Positions 1-8,794 of a stretch of DNA of 46,140 bases are shown in pieces. The stretch spans positions 112,400 through 158,539 of the forward strand of contig PBSN01000002.1 of the NCBI GenBank assembly GCA_002726235.1. Direction: 5' to 3'. The DNA is from Nitrospiraceae bacterium. GTDB lineage: Bacteria > Nitrospirota > Nitrospiria > Nitrospirales > UBA2166. Positions within the stretch are counted from its first letter, which is position 1, and every line of letters begins with the position of its first letter. The position numbers and the translations under genes were made by a program. The notes beneath the pieces are model-generated. The model did no database searches and was not told the origin of the DNA. It saw only the letters and a list, made by a program, of their open reading frames with translations.

Positions 1-17
1 GCAAAAATTAACGTCAT

Positions 18-860
18 TCACCATGCCGTCCACCCACCATCGACGACCAAATTATGGCCTGTCACATATGCAGAAAGGTCACTAGCAAGGTAAGCCACGG
101 CACCTTTCATGTCTTCTTCCCTCGCCATCCGACCGAGTGGAGTCCGAGCGACATATCGCTCTTGAAAAACATTTGGTTGGTTGCGTCTCACTCCTCCGGC
201 AGAAATAGCATTGACCCGAACCCGTGGCGCAAGCGTCGTAGCAAAGTATCGAGTCAGCTGTATCAGACCGCCCTTTGACGCTGCCCCTCCAACCGGATTA
301 GCCATTTCCGTCCCGTCATACAGGCGAAGATCAGGTCCGACAAATCCATAGATCGAACTGAAAAGAATGACAGAACCAAGTCCAGATTCCGACAGTGCTT
401 TTTTGGCCTCTTGGATCATTACGAACACCGAGGTAAGGTTTACTCTAGTCGCATCTTCCCAAGCGGCCACAGTCTGCTCCTCAAAAGGAACCGCCCATCC
501 AGGGTCCTGAGTTGTACCAACATACGCTGCACAGTGCACCAAAATGTCCAGTCCGCCCATCTCCTCAATTACCTTATTGATAACCAGGCGCGTTCGACGC
601 TCATCTCTCAAATCGCACGAGAACGGATAGGCACTGCCAGGTCGCCCGCGATTAAACAATTGAGCTTGTTTTTCGCACGCACGAATGTCCAGATCCAAAA
701 TTGCAACGGTGGATCCAAGGTCAATCAACGTTTCACCCACTGCGGATCCAATATGTCCAGCCCCCCCCGTGATCAACGCCCGCCGACCCCTTAGATCCAT
801 CAGTTTGGCCACCGTTCGCATGCCCTTAGCTTCTACCATCTCGTCACGGTCGACTGTCAC
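18..860 (-). CDS. SDR-family oxidoreductase (PtmA-like) lacking the catalytic Tyr
   Basis: Classical short-chain dehydrogenase of 280 residues. The NAD(P)-binding glycine motif TGGAGHIG is at about residues 31-38, NAG is replaced by CAA near 110, and the C-terminal VDGGW is typical of the family. The layout resembles PtmA-type flagellin-glycan SDRs, which carry a short insert before the active-site helix. The catalytic Ser (about 168-169) and Lys196 are present, but the YxxxK tyrosine is replaced by Gly192 (GGAASKGG). Oxidoreductase activity is therefore doubtful unless another residue substitutes. The start is GTG at 860, overlapping the stop of the sulfotransferase-like gene (GTGA), which suggests translational coupling. 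Internal ATGs at residues 8, 14 and 21 are alternatives. Family call is sure; substrate is unknown. Confidence 0.85.
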   Translation of the reverse strand: MTVDRDEMVEAKGMRTVAKLMDLRGRRALITGGAGHIGSAVGETLIDLGSTVAILDLDIRACEKQAQLFNRGRPGSAYPFSCDLRDERRTRLVINKVIEEMGGLDILVHCAAYVGTTQDPGWAVPFEEQTVAAWEDATRVNLTSVFVMIQEAKKALSESGLGSVILFSSIYGFVGPDLRLYDGTEMANPVGGAASKGGLIQLTRYFATTLAPRVRVNAISAGGVRRNQPNVFQERYVARTPLGRMAREEDMKGAVAYLASDLSAYVTGHNLVVDGGWTAW

Positions 861-1936
861 AGGATTTCTGAGCGGGTCAACTGCGTCATTTCATATTCTT
901 CGCAGAGTCGATCCCATATCCCAAGAGCTTCGGGCGTTGCTTCCGACGCGACGAACGCCCTTCGCTTGGCAAGTTCATCTTTCTCGGTTGCCCCTTGCGT
1001 TGGTGGTTCCCATCCATATTGTTTATAAATGTTCAACCCAATTCCATCTGCAATCAGTTTTCTAGGAACATTTTGCTTCTTCATTGCCCATCGGGTCCCT
1101 ATATCAGCTTGCGTCCCAAGAAGAGACTCAATACGACGGATAAAGGGATCAGGATCAGTCACGAAGTGTTCGAATGGGACAATGACCAACCGACACCGAT
1201 CGGATTCCGACATGTGTTGGATCCTCGTCATCCCCAATTGCCATTGATTGCGAATGCCATAGATCGCACGGTCCATCCGGCCTGATTGCAAATAGAGATC
1301 CTCCCACCCCAACGCCATCCACGGAACCGCGTGTCCCTTATGATCAAGCCACACATCAAAAACGCGTGGATCAACCCCCTGCCGGGGAATCCACGCATAC
1401 CATTGCTTAATCATATAGAGGGGGTGTCGAAGTACTTCGATAAATGTCATCCGAGCCTGCAACGCCTGAAATAACGGTCCTGATACTCCTAGCAAATGGT
1501 GAGTAACTAGATTTAGAATTGGCCGTTCTTCCCTAAGGCGTGGTATTACCGCTGCGTCACCGGACAGAAATAGGCGTTTCAAATAACGCCATGGTTTGGC
1601 ATTATTCCACACGGATGAAAGATCGGAAAAGCGAAAATTCGTCTCACGGGCCATCATTCCGTGATACAGATCCAAATCCGTTCGCATGCGAATCATAGCG
1701 ATGGCTGCGTCTTCAGTTATTTTTTTTAGAAAATGTAGAATGCAGACCGTCTCAAGGTCATAGTTGTACCGCATAAGTTCGGTCCCCGGGAGGCTGCCGA
1801 TAATCGGAGATAGCATGGTCTTGCCACAGCCAGCAAGGCCATTGACAATCACAATTCTCTCAGCAAGATATGGTTCTCTCGCTACTCGCGTCGCTGTGGT
1901 ATCCGTCGCGTCATTGATGCAAAAAACCTGCTCCAC
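857..1936 (-). CDS. Sulfotransferase-like P-loop protein
   Basis: 359 residues, GTG start with a GGGAG Shine-Dalgarno about 5 bases upstream that overlaps the stop of the preceding gene. A nucleotide-binding loop GLAGCGKT lies near residues 34-41. A later segment VLRHPLYMIKQWYAW (about 185-200) matches the 3'-phosphate-binding region of sulfotransferases, and the C-terminus (CEEYEM) resembles their usual ending. PAPS-dependent sulfotransferases normally have a looser 5'-PSB loop (xxSGTT). Here it is a full Walker A GKT, so a kinase-like activity is also possible. It sits between Gfo/Idh and SDR genes in a glycan cluster, so sulfation or phosphorylation of a sugar is the natural inference. No membrane segment is evident. 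Confidence 0.6.
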   Translation of the reverse strand: MEQVFCINDATDTTATRVAREPYLAERIVIVNGLAGCGKTMLSPIIGSLPGTELMRYNYDLETVCILHFLKKITEDAAIAMIRMRTDLDLYHGMMARETNFRFSDLSSVWNNAKPWRYLKRLFLSGDAAVIPRLREERPILNLVTHHLLGVSGPLFQALQARMTFIEVLRHPLYMIKQWYAWIPRQGVDPRVFDVWLDHKGHAVPWMALGWEDLYLQSGRMDRAIYGIRNQWQLGMTRIQHMSESDRCRLVIVPFEHFVTDPDPFIRRIESLLGTQADIGTRWAMKKQNVPRKLIADGIGLNIYKQYGWEPPTQGATEKDELAKRRAFVASEATPEALGIWDRLCEEYEMTQLTRSEIL

Positions 1937-1945
1937 AAAGTCTCC

Positions 1946-2983
1946 CTAAGTGATCGGACACCGCTCCACTGTTTGTCCCATCAACTCACTGAATGCTGGC
2001 TGCAGAACACTGAACATGAATTCATGAGCGGTGTAGCAATCATGCAAGGTAGGCAAGTCACACATGCCATTAGACAGAATATCGCGCACAAACGCTTTAC
2101 TCATGTGGCTAATACGCAAGTTTCCTTCAAACACAGTCGGACGCAGCACCCATCCCGTTTCGGCATTCGACTCAAACGCCAAGCGATTGGTATGATCGAG
2201 CACAAACCGATATCGCTTCGAAGAAACAACGTAGATGTCGGAGGCCAAGTGATCGTGTGCATACGATACCGCCATTCTGCTCCCTTTTTCAGAACGAGCT
2301 TCTAGCGCCCCACTCAAATCAAATACGTGCTTGCCCCGTTTCGATGGATGGAGTGTTGGATCAATGTAAGTGGCTGTACTCGTTAGAGAGGAACATCGAT
2401 CATAGAATGTAAAAAGATCAATGCTATGTATCCCGTTGACCGCAAGACCATGATTTCCTGCGGTAACAGAAAATTGAATCGGATCTTGAGGATCAAATTT
2501 CTCAATCGCTCTCTTGTGAAACGGGTATGCCCGAGTCTTGCAATTGATCCACATATTGATGTGTCGTTCTTCAGCTAGTGCAAGTAATCGTTTGTAATCA
2601 GCGAGCGATTGTGTGACCACTTTTTCGAGAAGAAACGATTGATAGCCTAGCTTCTTCACGACATCTCTCACGATCTCGTATCGTCCCTCCGCCTGGGTCG
2701 CAACGATACACAATCCTCCTCCAAAAGAAGCTTCGTCGATACTCGTCAACCACCGAACCTCGCAAAGGGGGTTCAGATCGGAGATTGCAGTCAGTCTCTC
2801 CTGGCCAAGTTGTAAACTCTCTGCGCGCGGATCCACCACCTCAATTGCACACACCTCCGAAAGAGAAGCCACGGCCTGCAGATGCCGTGTTCCAATTTCC
2901 CCACTTCCCACGACAAGCACACGCCCATTCAAATGATGTTGTGTGTTCGTCTCAAGCGGGCTTAAAACGCTCTTCACTGTCAT
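1946..2983 (-). CDS. Gfo/Idh/MocA-family oxidoreductase (divergent)
   Basis: About 345 residues. The N-terminal Rossmann motif is GSGEIGTRHLQA. The usual EKP motif reads EKV (LLEKVVTQS), so the lysine is retained and the proline lost. This family oxidises or reduces sugars and cyclitols with NAD(P). The ATG at 2983 overlaps the TGA of the cytidylyltransferase by one base (TGATG); a TTG three bases upstream is less likely. It looks most like the other divergent member at 10608-11651 (similar spacing and a short C-terminal half), so the two may be subfamily relatives. Likely modifies the sugar activated by the adjacent cytidylyltransferase; substrate not determinable. Confidence 0.8.
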   Translation of the reverse strand: MTVKSVLSPLETNTQHHLNGRVLVVGSGEIGTRHLQAVASLSEVCAIEVVDPRAESLQLGQERLTAISDLNPLCEVRWLTSIDEASFGGGLCIVATQAEGRYEIVRDVVKKLGYQSFLLEKVVTQSLADYKRLLALAEERHINMWINCKTRAYPFHKRAIEKFDPQDPIQFSVTAGNHGLAVNGIHSIDLFTFYDRCSSLTSTATYIDPTLHPSKRGKHVFDLSGALEARSEKGSRMAVSYAHDHLASDIYVVSSKRYRFVLDHTNRLAFESNAETGWVLRPTVFEGNLRISHMSKAFVRDILSNGMCDLPTLHDCYTAHEFMFSVLQPAFSELMGQTVERCPIT

Positions 2984-3750
2984 CAATTTGGATGAACCTG
3001 CCCGGGAATTTCATGTTCAGACAACCAGGGAAGCCGAACCATCCCTGCCTTGACAAAAAGTTCTGCGCGCTCAAACTCCTCCCGCGTATCAACCGAGATC
3101 GCTGAAAAATCCGCGACCTCATACATAAGGTGTTTTCCACGTTTCCTCCACTCAAATTTTTCTCGCCTCATGAATTCTGTGCGCCAAATATACAGTGTGC
3201 CATTCACGCGATATACCACTGGGACATCCTGACGCCGATGATAGTTGCTCCCTTCGGAAATTAAATCGGTCATCCACCCATCACGCTCAATGACAGAATG
3301 CCAAATCGGGCTAAAGTCAGGTTCAGAAATGCCAATGATGCCATCGGCCGAAGATTTTGCTCTGAGACGGTGAAATGCTTGGACGACATCAATCGGCAAC
3401 CGACAGGGCGTGGTGGGATCTAAAAGAAGCACAAACTCGAATTGCCTACCATCCCGCGACTCTATCTCTTCCAATGTATGGCGAAGCACAGGCCATAAAG
3501 GAGTCTCGTCCTGTGCCAATTCTGCAGGACGCATGAATGGAACTTCGGCCCCAAACTTACGCGCCACATCAGCAATCTCAGGAGCATCAGTTGATACCAC
3601 GATGCGCTCTACTTCAGCACAGGCTTGCGCCAGGAGAATGGAATGCGCAATGAGCGGCAACCCAATGAAGGGTCGAATGTTTTTTCCTGGTAATCCTTTG
3701 GAACCACCACGTGCTGGAATAATAGCGAGCAATCCTTCGGAAGCATTCAT
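2983..3750 (-). CDS. NeuA-type acylneuraminate cytidylyltransferase family protein
   Basis: 255 residues, close to the usual length for the single-domain family. The N-terminal signature IPARGGSKGLPGKNI is the CTP-binding loop of CMP-sialic-acid synthetases (NeuA/PseF/LegF). LLLDPTTPCR and the acidic VYRVNGTLYIW region also fit. The expected reaction is transfer of CMP from CTP to the anomeric position of a nonulosonate or similar sugar. The ATG overlaps the stop of the upstream Gfo/Idh gene (ATGA). No sialate/nonulosonate synthase (NeuB) is present in the window, so the substrate may be made by enzymes encoded elsewhere or may not be a nonulosonate. Confidence 0.85.
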   Translation of the reverse strand: MNASEGLLAIIPARGGSKGLPGKNIRPFIGLPLIAHSILLAQACAEVERIVVSTDAPEIADVARKFGAEVPFMRPAELAQDETPLWPVLRHTLEEIESRDGRQFEFVLLLDPTTPCRLPIDVVQAFHRLRAKSSADGIIGISEPDFSPIWHSVIERDGWMTDLISEGSNYHRRQDVPVVYRVNGTLYIWRTEFMRREKFEWRKRGKHLMYEVADFSAISVDTREEFERAELFVKAGMVRLPWLSEHEIPGQVHPN

Positions 3751-4736
3751 TTATACATAACCCGTTCTTCTCTATTACTCTGCGTCGCACGCCAAGCGGC
3801 GTCACATACCGCAAGAGCTTTTACACCATCCGCTCCTGTAGCCAAACGTGTGTCCCATGAACCCTCACATGATGCGAGAAAACTATCCATTTGTTCGACA
3901 AAGATCTCATCGCAAACATGGCTCAACTGCTGTTGTTTCATCAATCCATCTCGCTGAATGCTCACGGTATTCGCAACACCATCCCATTCCAGAGTCCCTT
4001 GCTCACCATATGCGGCCATTCGTCGTCGCGTCGGCTTCGACAGGTAATCAAGCCGTATCGATACCACACCACCACCATAAACTTCCCAAAACAAATCCGC
4101 GGTCTCGTCGGACATGATTGCAAGACGCCCGAGATTCTTGACACGAGCCTGCAGGGCTGTTGGCCACCCGAAAATCCAGCCTGCGTAGTCGATCTCATGG
4201 ATCAAATCACGCAGCACTCCCCCCTCTGCTGACCTTCCTGAATATGACTCCTTATATGGGCGAGACGGGCGCCAGTCAGGCAAATATGACTGACATTCGA
4301 TGCGAACAGCATGAATCATTCCGATCTCACCAAGCATTTCACGAAATCTGTTAAGCGACTTTGAGAAACGCAGAACACATCCAACAAAGACATTTCGGCC
4401 AAGTTTTGTTGCGGCCTCCATCAGACATTTGGCCTCACCGACATCCGTGGATAACGGTTTTTCAACCAGTACATCCATTCCATGCTCCATCGCGGTAACG
4501 CCATCTCTCAGATGCTCCGCAGTATCTGAAGCAATGACACACAATCGCGTCCCAAGTTTTCTCGCTTCCTCAACGCTATGAACGGCCATATATCCCGAGT
4601 CTTGTAGCACAAAGACTCTCTCAGATCGTTTTGGAATAGCGACCGGCTGAACAGTCACAACGCCGCTCAGAACGTTCAAGTGACGCATCCCGATGCTTCC
4701 CGTTCCAACAACAGCCACCGGAACTCTGTCTGCCAT
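3747..4736 (-). CDS. Gfo/Idh/MocA-family oxidoreductase (PtmF-like context)
   Basis: 329 residues. Rossmann motif VGTGSIGMRHLNVL at the N-terminus, EKP motif (VEKPLSTD) near residue 100, and the substrate-side segment GGVLRDLIHEIDYAGWIFG containing the conserved Asp/His pair. All expected residues appear intact, so an active NAD(P)-dependent sugar dehydrogenase is likely. The start is two bases after the stop of the SDR gene at 4739. An order of SDR, Gfo/Idh and NeuA-type cytidylyltransferase resembles flagellin-glycan (ptm/leg) clusters in Campylobacter; that similarity is from general knowledge, not a search. Confidence 0.87.
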   Translation of the reverse strand: MADRVPVAVVGTGSIGMRHLNVLSGVVTVQPVAIPKRSERVFVLQDSGYMAVHSVEEARKLGTRLCVIASDTAEHLRDGVTAMEHGMDVLVEKPLSTDVGEAKCLMEAATKLGRNVFVGCVLRFSKSLNRFREMLGEIGMIHAVRIECQSYLPDWRPSRPYKESYSGRSAEGGVLRDLIHEIDYAGWIFGWPTALQARVKNLGRLAIMSDETADLFWEVYGGGVVSIRLDYLSKPTRRRMAAYGEQGTLEWDGVANTVSIQRDGLMKQQQLSHVCDEIFVEQMDSFLASCEGSWDTRLATGADGVKALAVCDAAWRATQSNREERVMYK

Positions 4737-4738
4737 GG

Positions 4739-5455
4739 CTAGAGTTGCCCACCATTCACATCAAGCACAGCCCCAGTGATATACGATGCCGCCTCACTCA
4801 CTAAGAAACAAATGGTCTGGGCCACCTCCTTAGGCTCTGCTAATCTACGTAACGGAACCGCCGTCGAAAGTGCGTCAATCTGTTCTTGCGCGACATTCGC
4901 GAGCAACATCTCTGACTTCGTGTGTGACGGGGACACACAGTTGATCGTAATGCCATCTTGCCCAAAGCTCGAAGCGAGCTGCCGAGTCAACCCAATTACA
5001 CCATATTTTGAACACGTGTATGGAAGTGATGCCGTCCTACTATATGACCGTCCTGCAATCGAAGAAATGTTCACAATCCGACCGTACTTGTGACGTTGCA
5101 TGATAGGGATCGCATATTTACAGCAGAGGTATGTACCGATCAAATTCGTTTGAAGAATCGTCTCCCACTCTTCTATCTGATGCGTCAAAGGATCCGTAGC
5201 TGGTGATGCAATACCTGCACAGTTAACAAGAATATCTAATCTTCCAAATTGCAACGCAAGATCGCGGAACACAGCCATGACTGCGTGTTCGTCTCGGACA
5301 TCACAGCATCGGGTACTGTCGGTATTCTCAAGACGTCGCGCGAGGCTTATTGTGAAGACCCCTTCGTTTTGAAGCAGAGTGGCCGTAGCACGTCCAATGC
5401 CACTTGAAGCCCCAACCACAACCGCAACACGATGGCCATTACCGATAGTAGACAT
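4739..5455 (-). CDS. SDR-family oxidoreductase (FabG-like)
   Basis: About 238 residues from the ATG at 5455. A GTG at 5476 would add seven residues but overlap the upstream gene further. Canonical SDR motifs: GASSGIG, NCAG, catalytic Ser in NISSIAG, and YTCSK carrying the Tyr/Lys pair, ending in VNGGQL. Catalytic residues are complete, unlike the SDR at 18-860. The chosen start overlaps the end of the cytidylyltransferase-cupin gene by 17 bases. Probably reduces or oxidises a keto sugar in the same pathway; substrate unknown. Confidence 0.87.
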   Translation of the reverse strand: MSTIGNGHRVAVVVGASSGIGRATATLLQNEGVFTISLARRLENTDSTRCCDVRDEHAVMAVFRDLALQFGRLDILVNCAGIASPATDPLTHQIEEWETILQTNLIGTYLCCKYAIPIMQRHKYGRIVNISSIAGRSYSRTASLPYTCSKYGVIGLTRQLASSFGQDGITINCVSPSHTKSEMLLANVAQEQIDALSTAVPLRRLAEPKEVAQTICFLVSEAASYITGAVLDVNGGQL

Positions 5456-6611
5456 GTTCCATGTCCCGCGCACCACAGGCGAGACGAATTCCTGCTAACT
5501 CGCTGGTACACACAATACTATGCACAACGCCTTGTGGAAGGCACACAATGTCAGATGGTCCCGCCGTGATCACACTTCCATCATCTAGACGCCATTCGAA
5601 CTCCCCTTCCAAGACCACCCACCACTCATCATGCGTCACATGACAATGCTTCCGTGCTCCCTCTCCAGGCTCCTGACAAATCAGTGCAATCTGATCAGTT
5701 CCGGTGTAGACGAGTAGATACAACCATGGGGCTGACCCCATTTGATTCTTGATCACGTCAAGGTTTCGAAGCTTCAGGTTTGCACCTGAATCGACAAACT
5801 TAGTGACTCCATCTCGTCCGATCAGTTCTTCAAGTTCATGTTCAATCCCCACCACCTTATCACTAAACTTGTGCGCGCCGAGTTTTACATTTTGCCGTCT
5901 CAGTTGCAGTGCTGCCTCAATCAAATACAAGTCATCCCAATCGTCGGCATCAAGAGCTTGGACTCGGTCAACAGGAAATCGGCCTATTTTCCCACAAAAT
6001 GTCGGCCCTGTATCATCATGACTATCCAGACGATACGAGTGAAGAAAGGAAGAACTCTTCCATCCTGAAAGCGCCCACGTAATCAATTGTAGTGGGCGGA
6101 GGGTTTGGGTGGGAATCTTATTTGACAAAGAAAAGTTCAATGGTTTTCCGTCAAAAAATGTCTCCGCATACCGCTCTTCGATAGAAAACAAGGAATCATA
6201 GCCATCGGCCTCAAGTATGCGCACGAATTCCTTAATCGTCTCCGCACGCAAAAGAGGAGATGTAGTATGCACCAATGCGAGATAGGCTGGGTCCATCTGC
6301 TCCATGAAGTCATAGAGAAAATGATCGTGGGTCTGACATCTCTGACCGGAACATTGACGGGATTTGTTGTGCATCGTACATGCAGATCCACCACGCTCCG
6401 GAGCCCGTTGATAGAACTTCACCCCAATCATTTTGGCCATTTTCTCCACAATGTCATGCTCTGAGTTCAAATAAATCTCATCAAATGCCCCGGCCTTTTG
6501 ACAAGCACGAGCAACGTAGAATGCCATAGGATATCCATCAACAAGCAGTAGATTCTTGTCAGGAATTCTTGTACTCCCCAGCAAGACCGGGATGAGAGCA
6601 ACTTTTTTCAT
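5439..6611 (-). CDS. NeuA/KdsB-like cytidylyltransferase fused to a C-terminal cupin
   Basis: 390 residues in two parts. Residues 1 to about 240 form a cytidylyltransferase-like domain: IPVLLGSTRIPDKNL corresponds to the IPARGGSKRIPGKNL loop, with LVHTTSPLLRAETI and DADDWDDLYLIEAAL toward its end. Residues about 270-390 form a small cupin: HCHVTHDEWWVVLEG gives the metal-binding His/Glu cluster and LPQGVVHSI the last His. Cupins in glycan pathways are often sugar epimerases, isomerases or sensors. The fusion suggests CMP transfer coupled to a change or check of the same sugar. The first Arg/Gly-rich loop is altered (LLGSTR for ARGGSK), so activity should not be assumed. Confidence 0.75.
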   Translation of the reverse strand: MKKVALIPVLLGSTRIPDKNLLLVDGYPMAFYVARACQKAGAFDEIYLNSEHDIVEKMAKMIGVKFYQRAPERGGSACTMHNKSRQCSGQRCQTHDHFLYDFMEQMDPAYLALVHTTSPLLRAETIKEFVRILEADGYDSLFSIEERYAETFFDGKPLNFSLSNKIPTQTLRPLQLITWALSGWKSSSFLHSYRLDSHDDTGPTFCGKIGRFPVDRVQALDADDWDDLYLIEAALQLRRQNVKLGAHKFSDKVVGIEHELEELIGRDGVTKFVDSGANLKLRNLDVIKNQMGSAPWLYLLVYTGTDQIALICQEPGEGARKHCHVTHDEWWVVLEGEFEWRLDDGSVITAGPSDIVCLPQGVVHSIVCTSELAGIRLACGARDMEHVYYR

Positions 6612-6663
6612 TGGCCATTTTTCCTTTTCATTATCAATTCCTTCTCTCCGCTATAGAAGATCG

Positions 6664-7152
6664 TTATAGAGGGGAACTCTCGCCACTCAGCATCACACGA
6701 TCAACAGTCGCTTTAATTACCAGTTTCCTTATTTGGCAGGCAGCACCACTCATCAACTGCGGCATATGAGCATCCTGCGGGAAGAATGCCGCAAACAATC
6801 CCGGCTTAAGCACAATTTCTGCCGCAGAATCCGCAGGAAGATTGTAAAAAACAACGTCACGATCACTGTCATAGCTAGTTCTTGGAGTCAGCGTTCTAGT
6901 TGGCCAAATCGCGATAGCCTCTTCACCATCCAATACGATCTGAATATCAACATACGTCCGATGGGACTCTAGAATTGCGTCTTCCCGACGACCAGTGAAA
7001 CACGTCATGACTCTGGCGAACATTTCCTTCCCAACAATCGAGTGTTCCCCATCAGACAATGTGGGAGCGACGTCGACAACAAATTCATTCACCCTGTCCC
7101 ACCAAGGTAAAGAAAAATAACATCGGGCATTCTCTATTGTGTCAAAGATCAT
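6664..7152 (-). CDS. YhcH/YjgK/YiaL (NanQ-like, DUF386) protein
   Basis: 162 residues, the normal length. The pattern ESHRTYVDIQIVLDGEEAI followed by FFPQDAHMPQL is characteristic of this cupin-like family, whose Glu and His residues bind a metal. E. coli NanQ (YhcH) speeds sialic-acid anomer interconversion. Its presence next to two NeuA-type cytidylyltransferases fits handling of a 2-keto sugar before CMP activation. Separated from the cytidylyltransferase-cupin gene by 52 bases and from the SIS gene by 79 bases, so probably the same transcript. Confidence 0.85.
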   Translation of the reverse strand: MIFDTIENARCYFSLPWWDRVNEFVVDVAPTLSDGEHSIVGKEMFARVMTCFTGRREDAILESHRTYVDIQIVLDGEEAIAIWPTRTLTPRTSYDSDRDVVFYNLPADSAAEIVLKPGLFAAFFPQDAHMPQLMSGAACQIRKLVIKATVDRVMLSGESSPL

Positions 7153-7231
7153 GCCTGCCTCTCCAAGTTATGAGTTGGTAGCAACTTAGGAAACGGATGA
7201 CTACGGAATGCGAGAAGAAGCAAACGTAGGC

Positions 7232-7795
7232 TTATGACGCAGGGTACTCAGCTTTCCCAATAATTAGATCACACACAGCTAATAGCCATATCTGGTGGGT
7301 CATCTCGACAATATTGTAGGCATGGCTATCGACCCAAAAATTTAGTTTGCCTCGTATTTTCAATGCATTATCAGGGGCAAAACCTGTAAATGTCACGAGC
7401 ATGAGATTCTGATGGATAGCGTATTCAGCAGCCCGGATCATATTAGAAGATTTTCCGCTTGAGCTGATAAGCACTAGCAGGTCTCCAACATCTACATATG
7501 ATTCCAATGCTTTTTCTATCCAATATTCATAACCGTAATCATTGGCGAGACACGTAATCAATCCTGATTCATTAAAATTCACACACCGAATGCGTGCATT
7601 CTTGGTGAAGTCAACAGTACAGTGACTTGCAATTGCCGCGCTGCCTCCATTACCCACAATTATCGTCTTGCGGTGCGCCGCATGCGTCGCTGTCATAAGT
7701 TCTTTTAGCTGGATCAGTTGCGAGGAAACATCGGTATCGAGAAGTGCTTCACGATATCGCGCAAAGTACGAACTGAGAAATTGATGATCGCTCAT
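7232..7795 (-). CDS. SIS-domain sugar isomerase (GmhA-like), copy 1
   Basis: 187 residues. SIS fold with phosphosugar-binding motifs GNGGSAAIASH near residue 48 and ISSSGKSSNM near 110, as in sedoheptulose-7-phosphate isomerases (GmhA). GmhA makes D-glycero-D-manno-heptose 7-phosphate, the substrate of the HddA-like kinase encoded at 15798-16799. It is a close paralogue of the gene at 45466-46029: same length and about 70% identical by hand alignment. The start codon is preceded by little recognisable Shine-Dalgarno. Another sugar-phosphate isomerase role is possible. Confidence 0.8.
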   Translation of the reverse strand: MSDHQFLSSYFARYREALLDTDVSSQLIQLKELMTATHAAHRKTIIVGNGGSAAIASHCTVDFTKNARIRCVNFNESGLITCLANDYGYEYWIEKALESYVDVGDLLVLISSSGKSSNMIRAAEYAIHQNLMLVTFTGFAPDNALKIRGKLNFWVDSHAYNIVEMTHQIWLLAVCDLIIGKAEYPAS

Positions 7796-7806
7796 TAGAA
7801 TCGTTG

Positions 7807-8793
7807 TTATGCGTGGCGGTAGATTTTATCCATCACACGCATAAGTTCCAATGCAGCCTGAGAGCTCCCAACCTCCACCGGTGTTTTTTTTTCAATCGCT
7901 TGCAAAAAATGTTCAATCTCAGACCGCCATGAGTTGTTGACCTCAAAACGAACATGTTCTTCATCACTCCACATGGCTGCTGGAGCGCGTGTTCTGTTCT
8001 TGGCAATGGTCATCGCCTCCTCCCCATACGCACCCGAAGAGGTCAGAAGCCCATTAATAACGATGTAGCCTTTTTCCAAAAACATTTCCAGTGAAAACAA
8101 GTGCCTCCACTGAGTCATCGTCGAATGTAGGGATGCAACAACACCTTTGTCATTGCGAAGAATTGCAAATACATTGTCCTCGACGTCCAACTTCCAGTAG
8201 ACATTTGAAACATAAGCACTGACGTCACTAAACTCTCCTGCCATCATCAGAAATAGGTCAACCATGTGAATGCCCTGGTCCATCAATATTCCGCCACCCG
8301 CAAGCTCTTTCTTAGCTCGCCAGCTGTGATAGAAGCTCTGGTCGACACTCTTACCATAGCGTCCACGCATCCATAACAATCGTCCATGTGATTCCGAATC
8401 AATCAATTCCTTTGCGAGCTTGATGCTATCGTGATGCCGATGGTTGAATCCGTACATCAAGATCATCCCAGCAGACGCCTGCTCAGCGACAATGATCTCT
8501 TCGACATCTCGAGCTGAAAATGCCGGAGGCTTCTCGCAAAATACATGTTTTCCTGCAGCCAATGCGTGCAGGGTCAGTGGTTTGTTTAAATAGTTTGGGG
8601 TGCAGATAATGACGGCATCAACATCGGGAGAAGAGATGAGCATCTGAGGATCGGAATGCCAGCGGACAGCGGGAAGATCGCCTGGTTGTTCCGGATCAGC
8701 GATTGCGACGACTCTCGCTCGACTATTTTCGCCTATCGCGTCATAGCGAATACGGCCCATTTTCCCAAACCCTATGATGCCAACGTCGATCAT
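7807..8793 (-). CDS. Gfo/Idh/MocA-family oxidoreductase
   Basis: 328 residues from the ATG at 8793. This start lies one base after the TAA of the cyclase gene and directly precedes the Rossmann motif VGIIGFGKMGRIR. An open frame extends 25 codons upstream inside the cyclase gene but has no support. EKP motif (CEKPPAFS) near residue 98 and GGILMDQGIHMVDLF with the conserved Asp/His are intact. The protein resembles myo/scyllo-inositol dehydrogenases and sugar dehydrogenases. Direct coupling to an AroB-like cyclase makes a cyclitol or keto-ring substrate plausible, but this is inference. Confidence 0.87.
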   Translation of the reverse strand: MIDVGIIGFGKMGRIRYDAIGENSRARVVAIADPEQPGDLPAVRWHSDPQMLISSPDVDAVIICTPNYLNKPLTLHALAAGKHVFCEKPPAFSARDVEEIIVAEQASAGMILMYGFNHRHHDSIKLAKELIDSESHGRLLWMRGRYGKSVDQSFYHSWRAKKELAGGGILMDQGIHMVDLFLMMAGEFSDVSAYVSNVYWKLDVEDNVFAILRNDKGVVASLHSTMTQWRHLFSLEMFLEKGYIVINGLLTSSGAYGEEAMTIAKNRTRAPAAMWSDEEHVRFEVNNSWRSEIEHFLQAIEKKTPVEVGSSQAALELMRVMDKIYRHA

Positions 8794-8794
8794 T

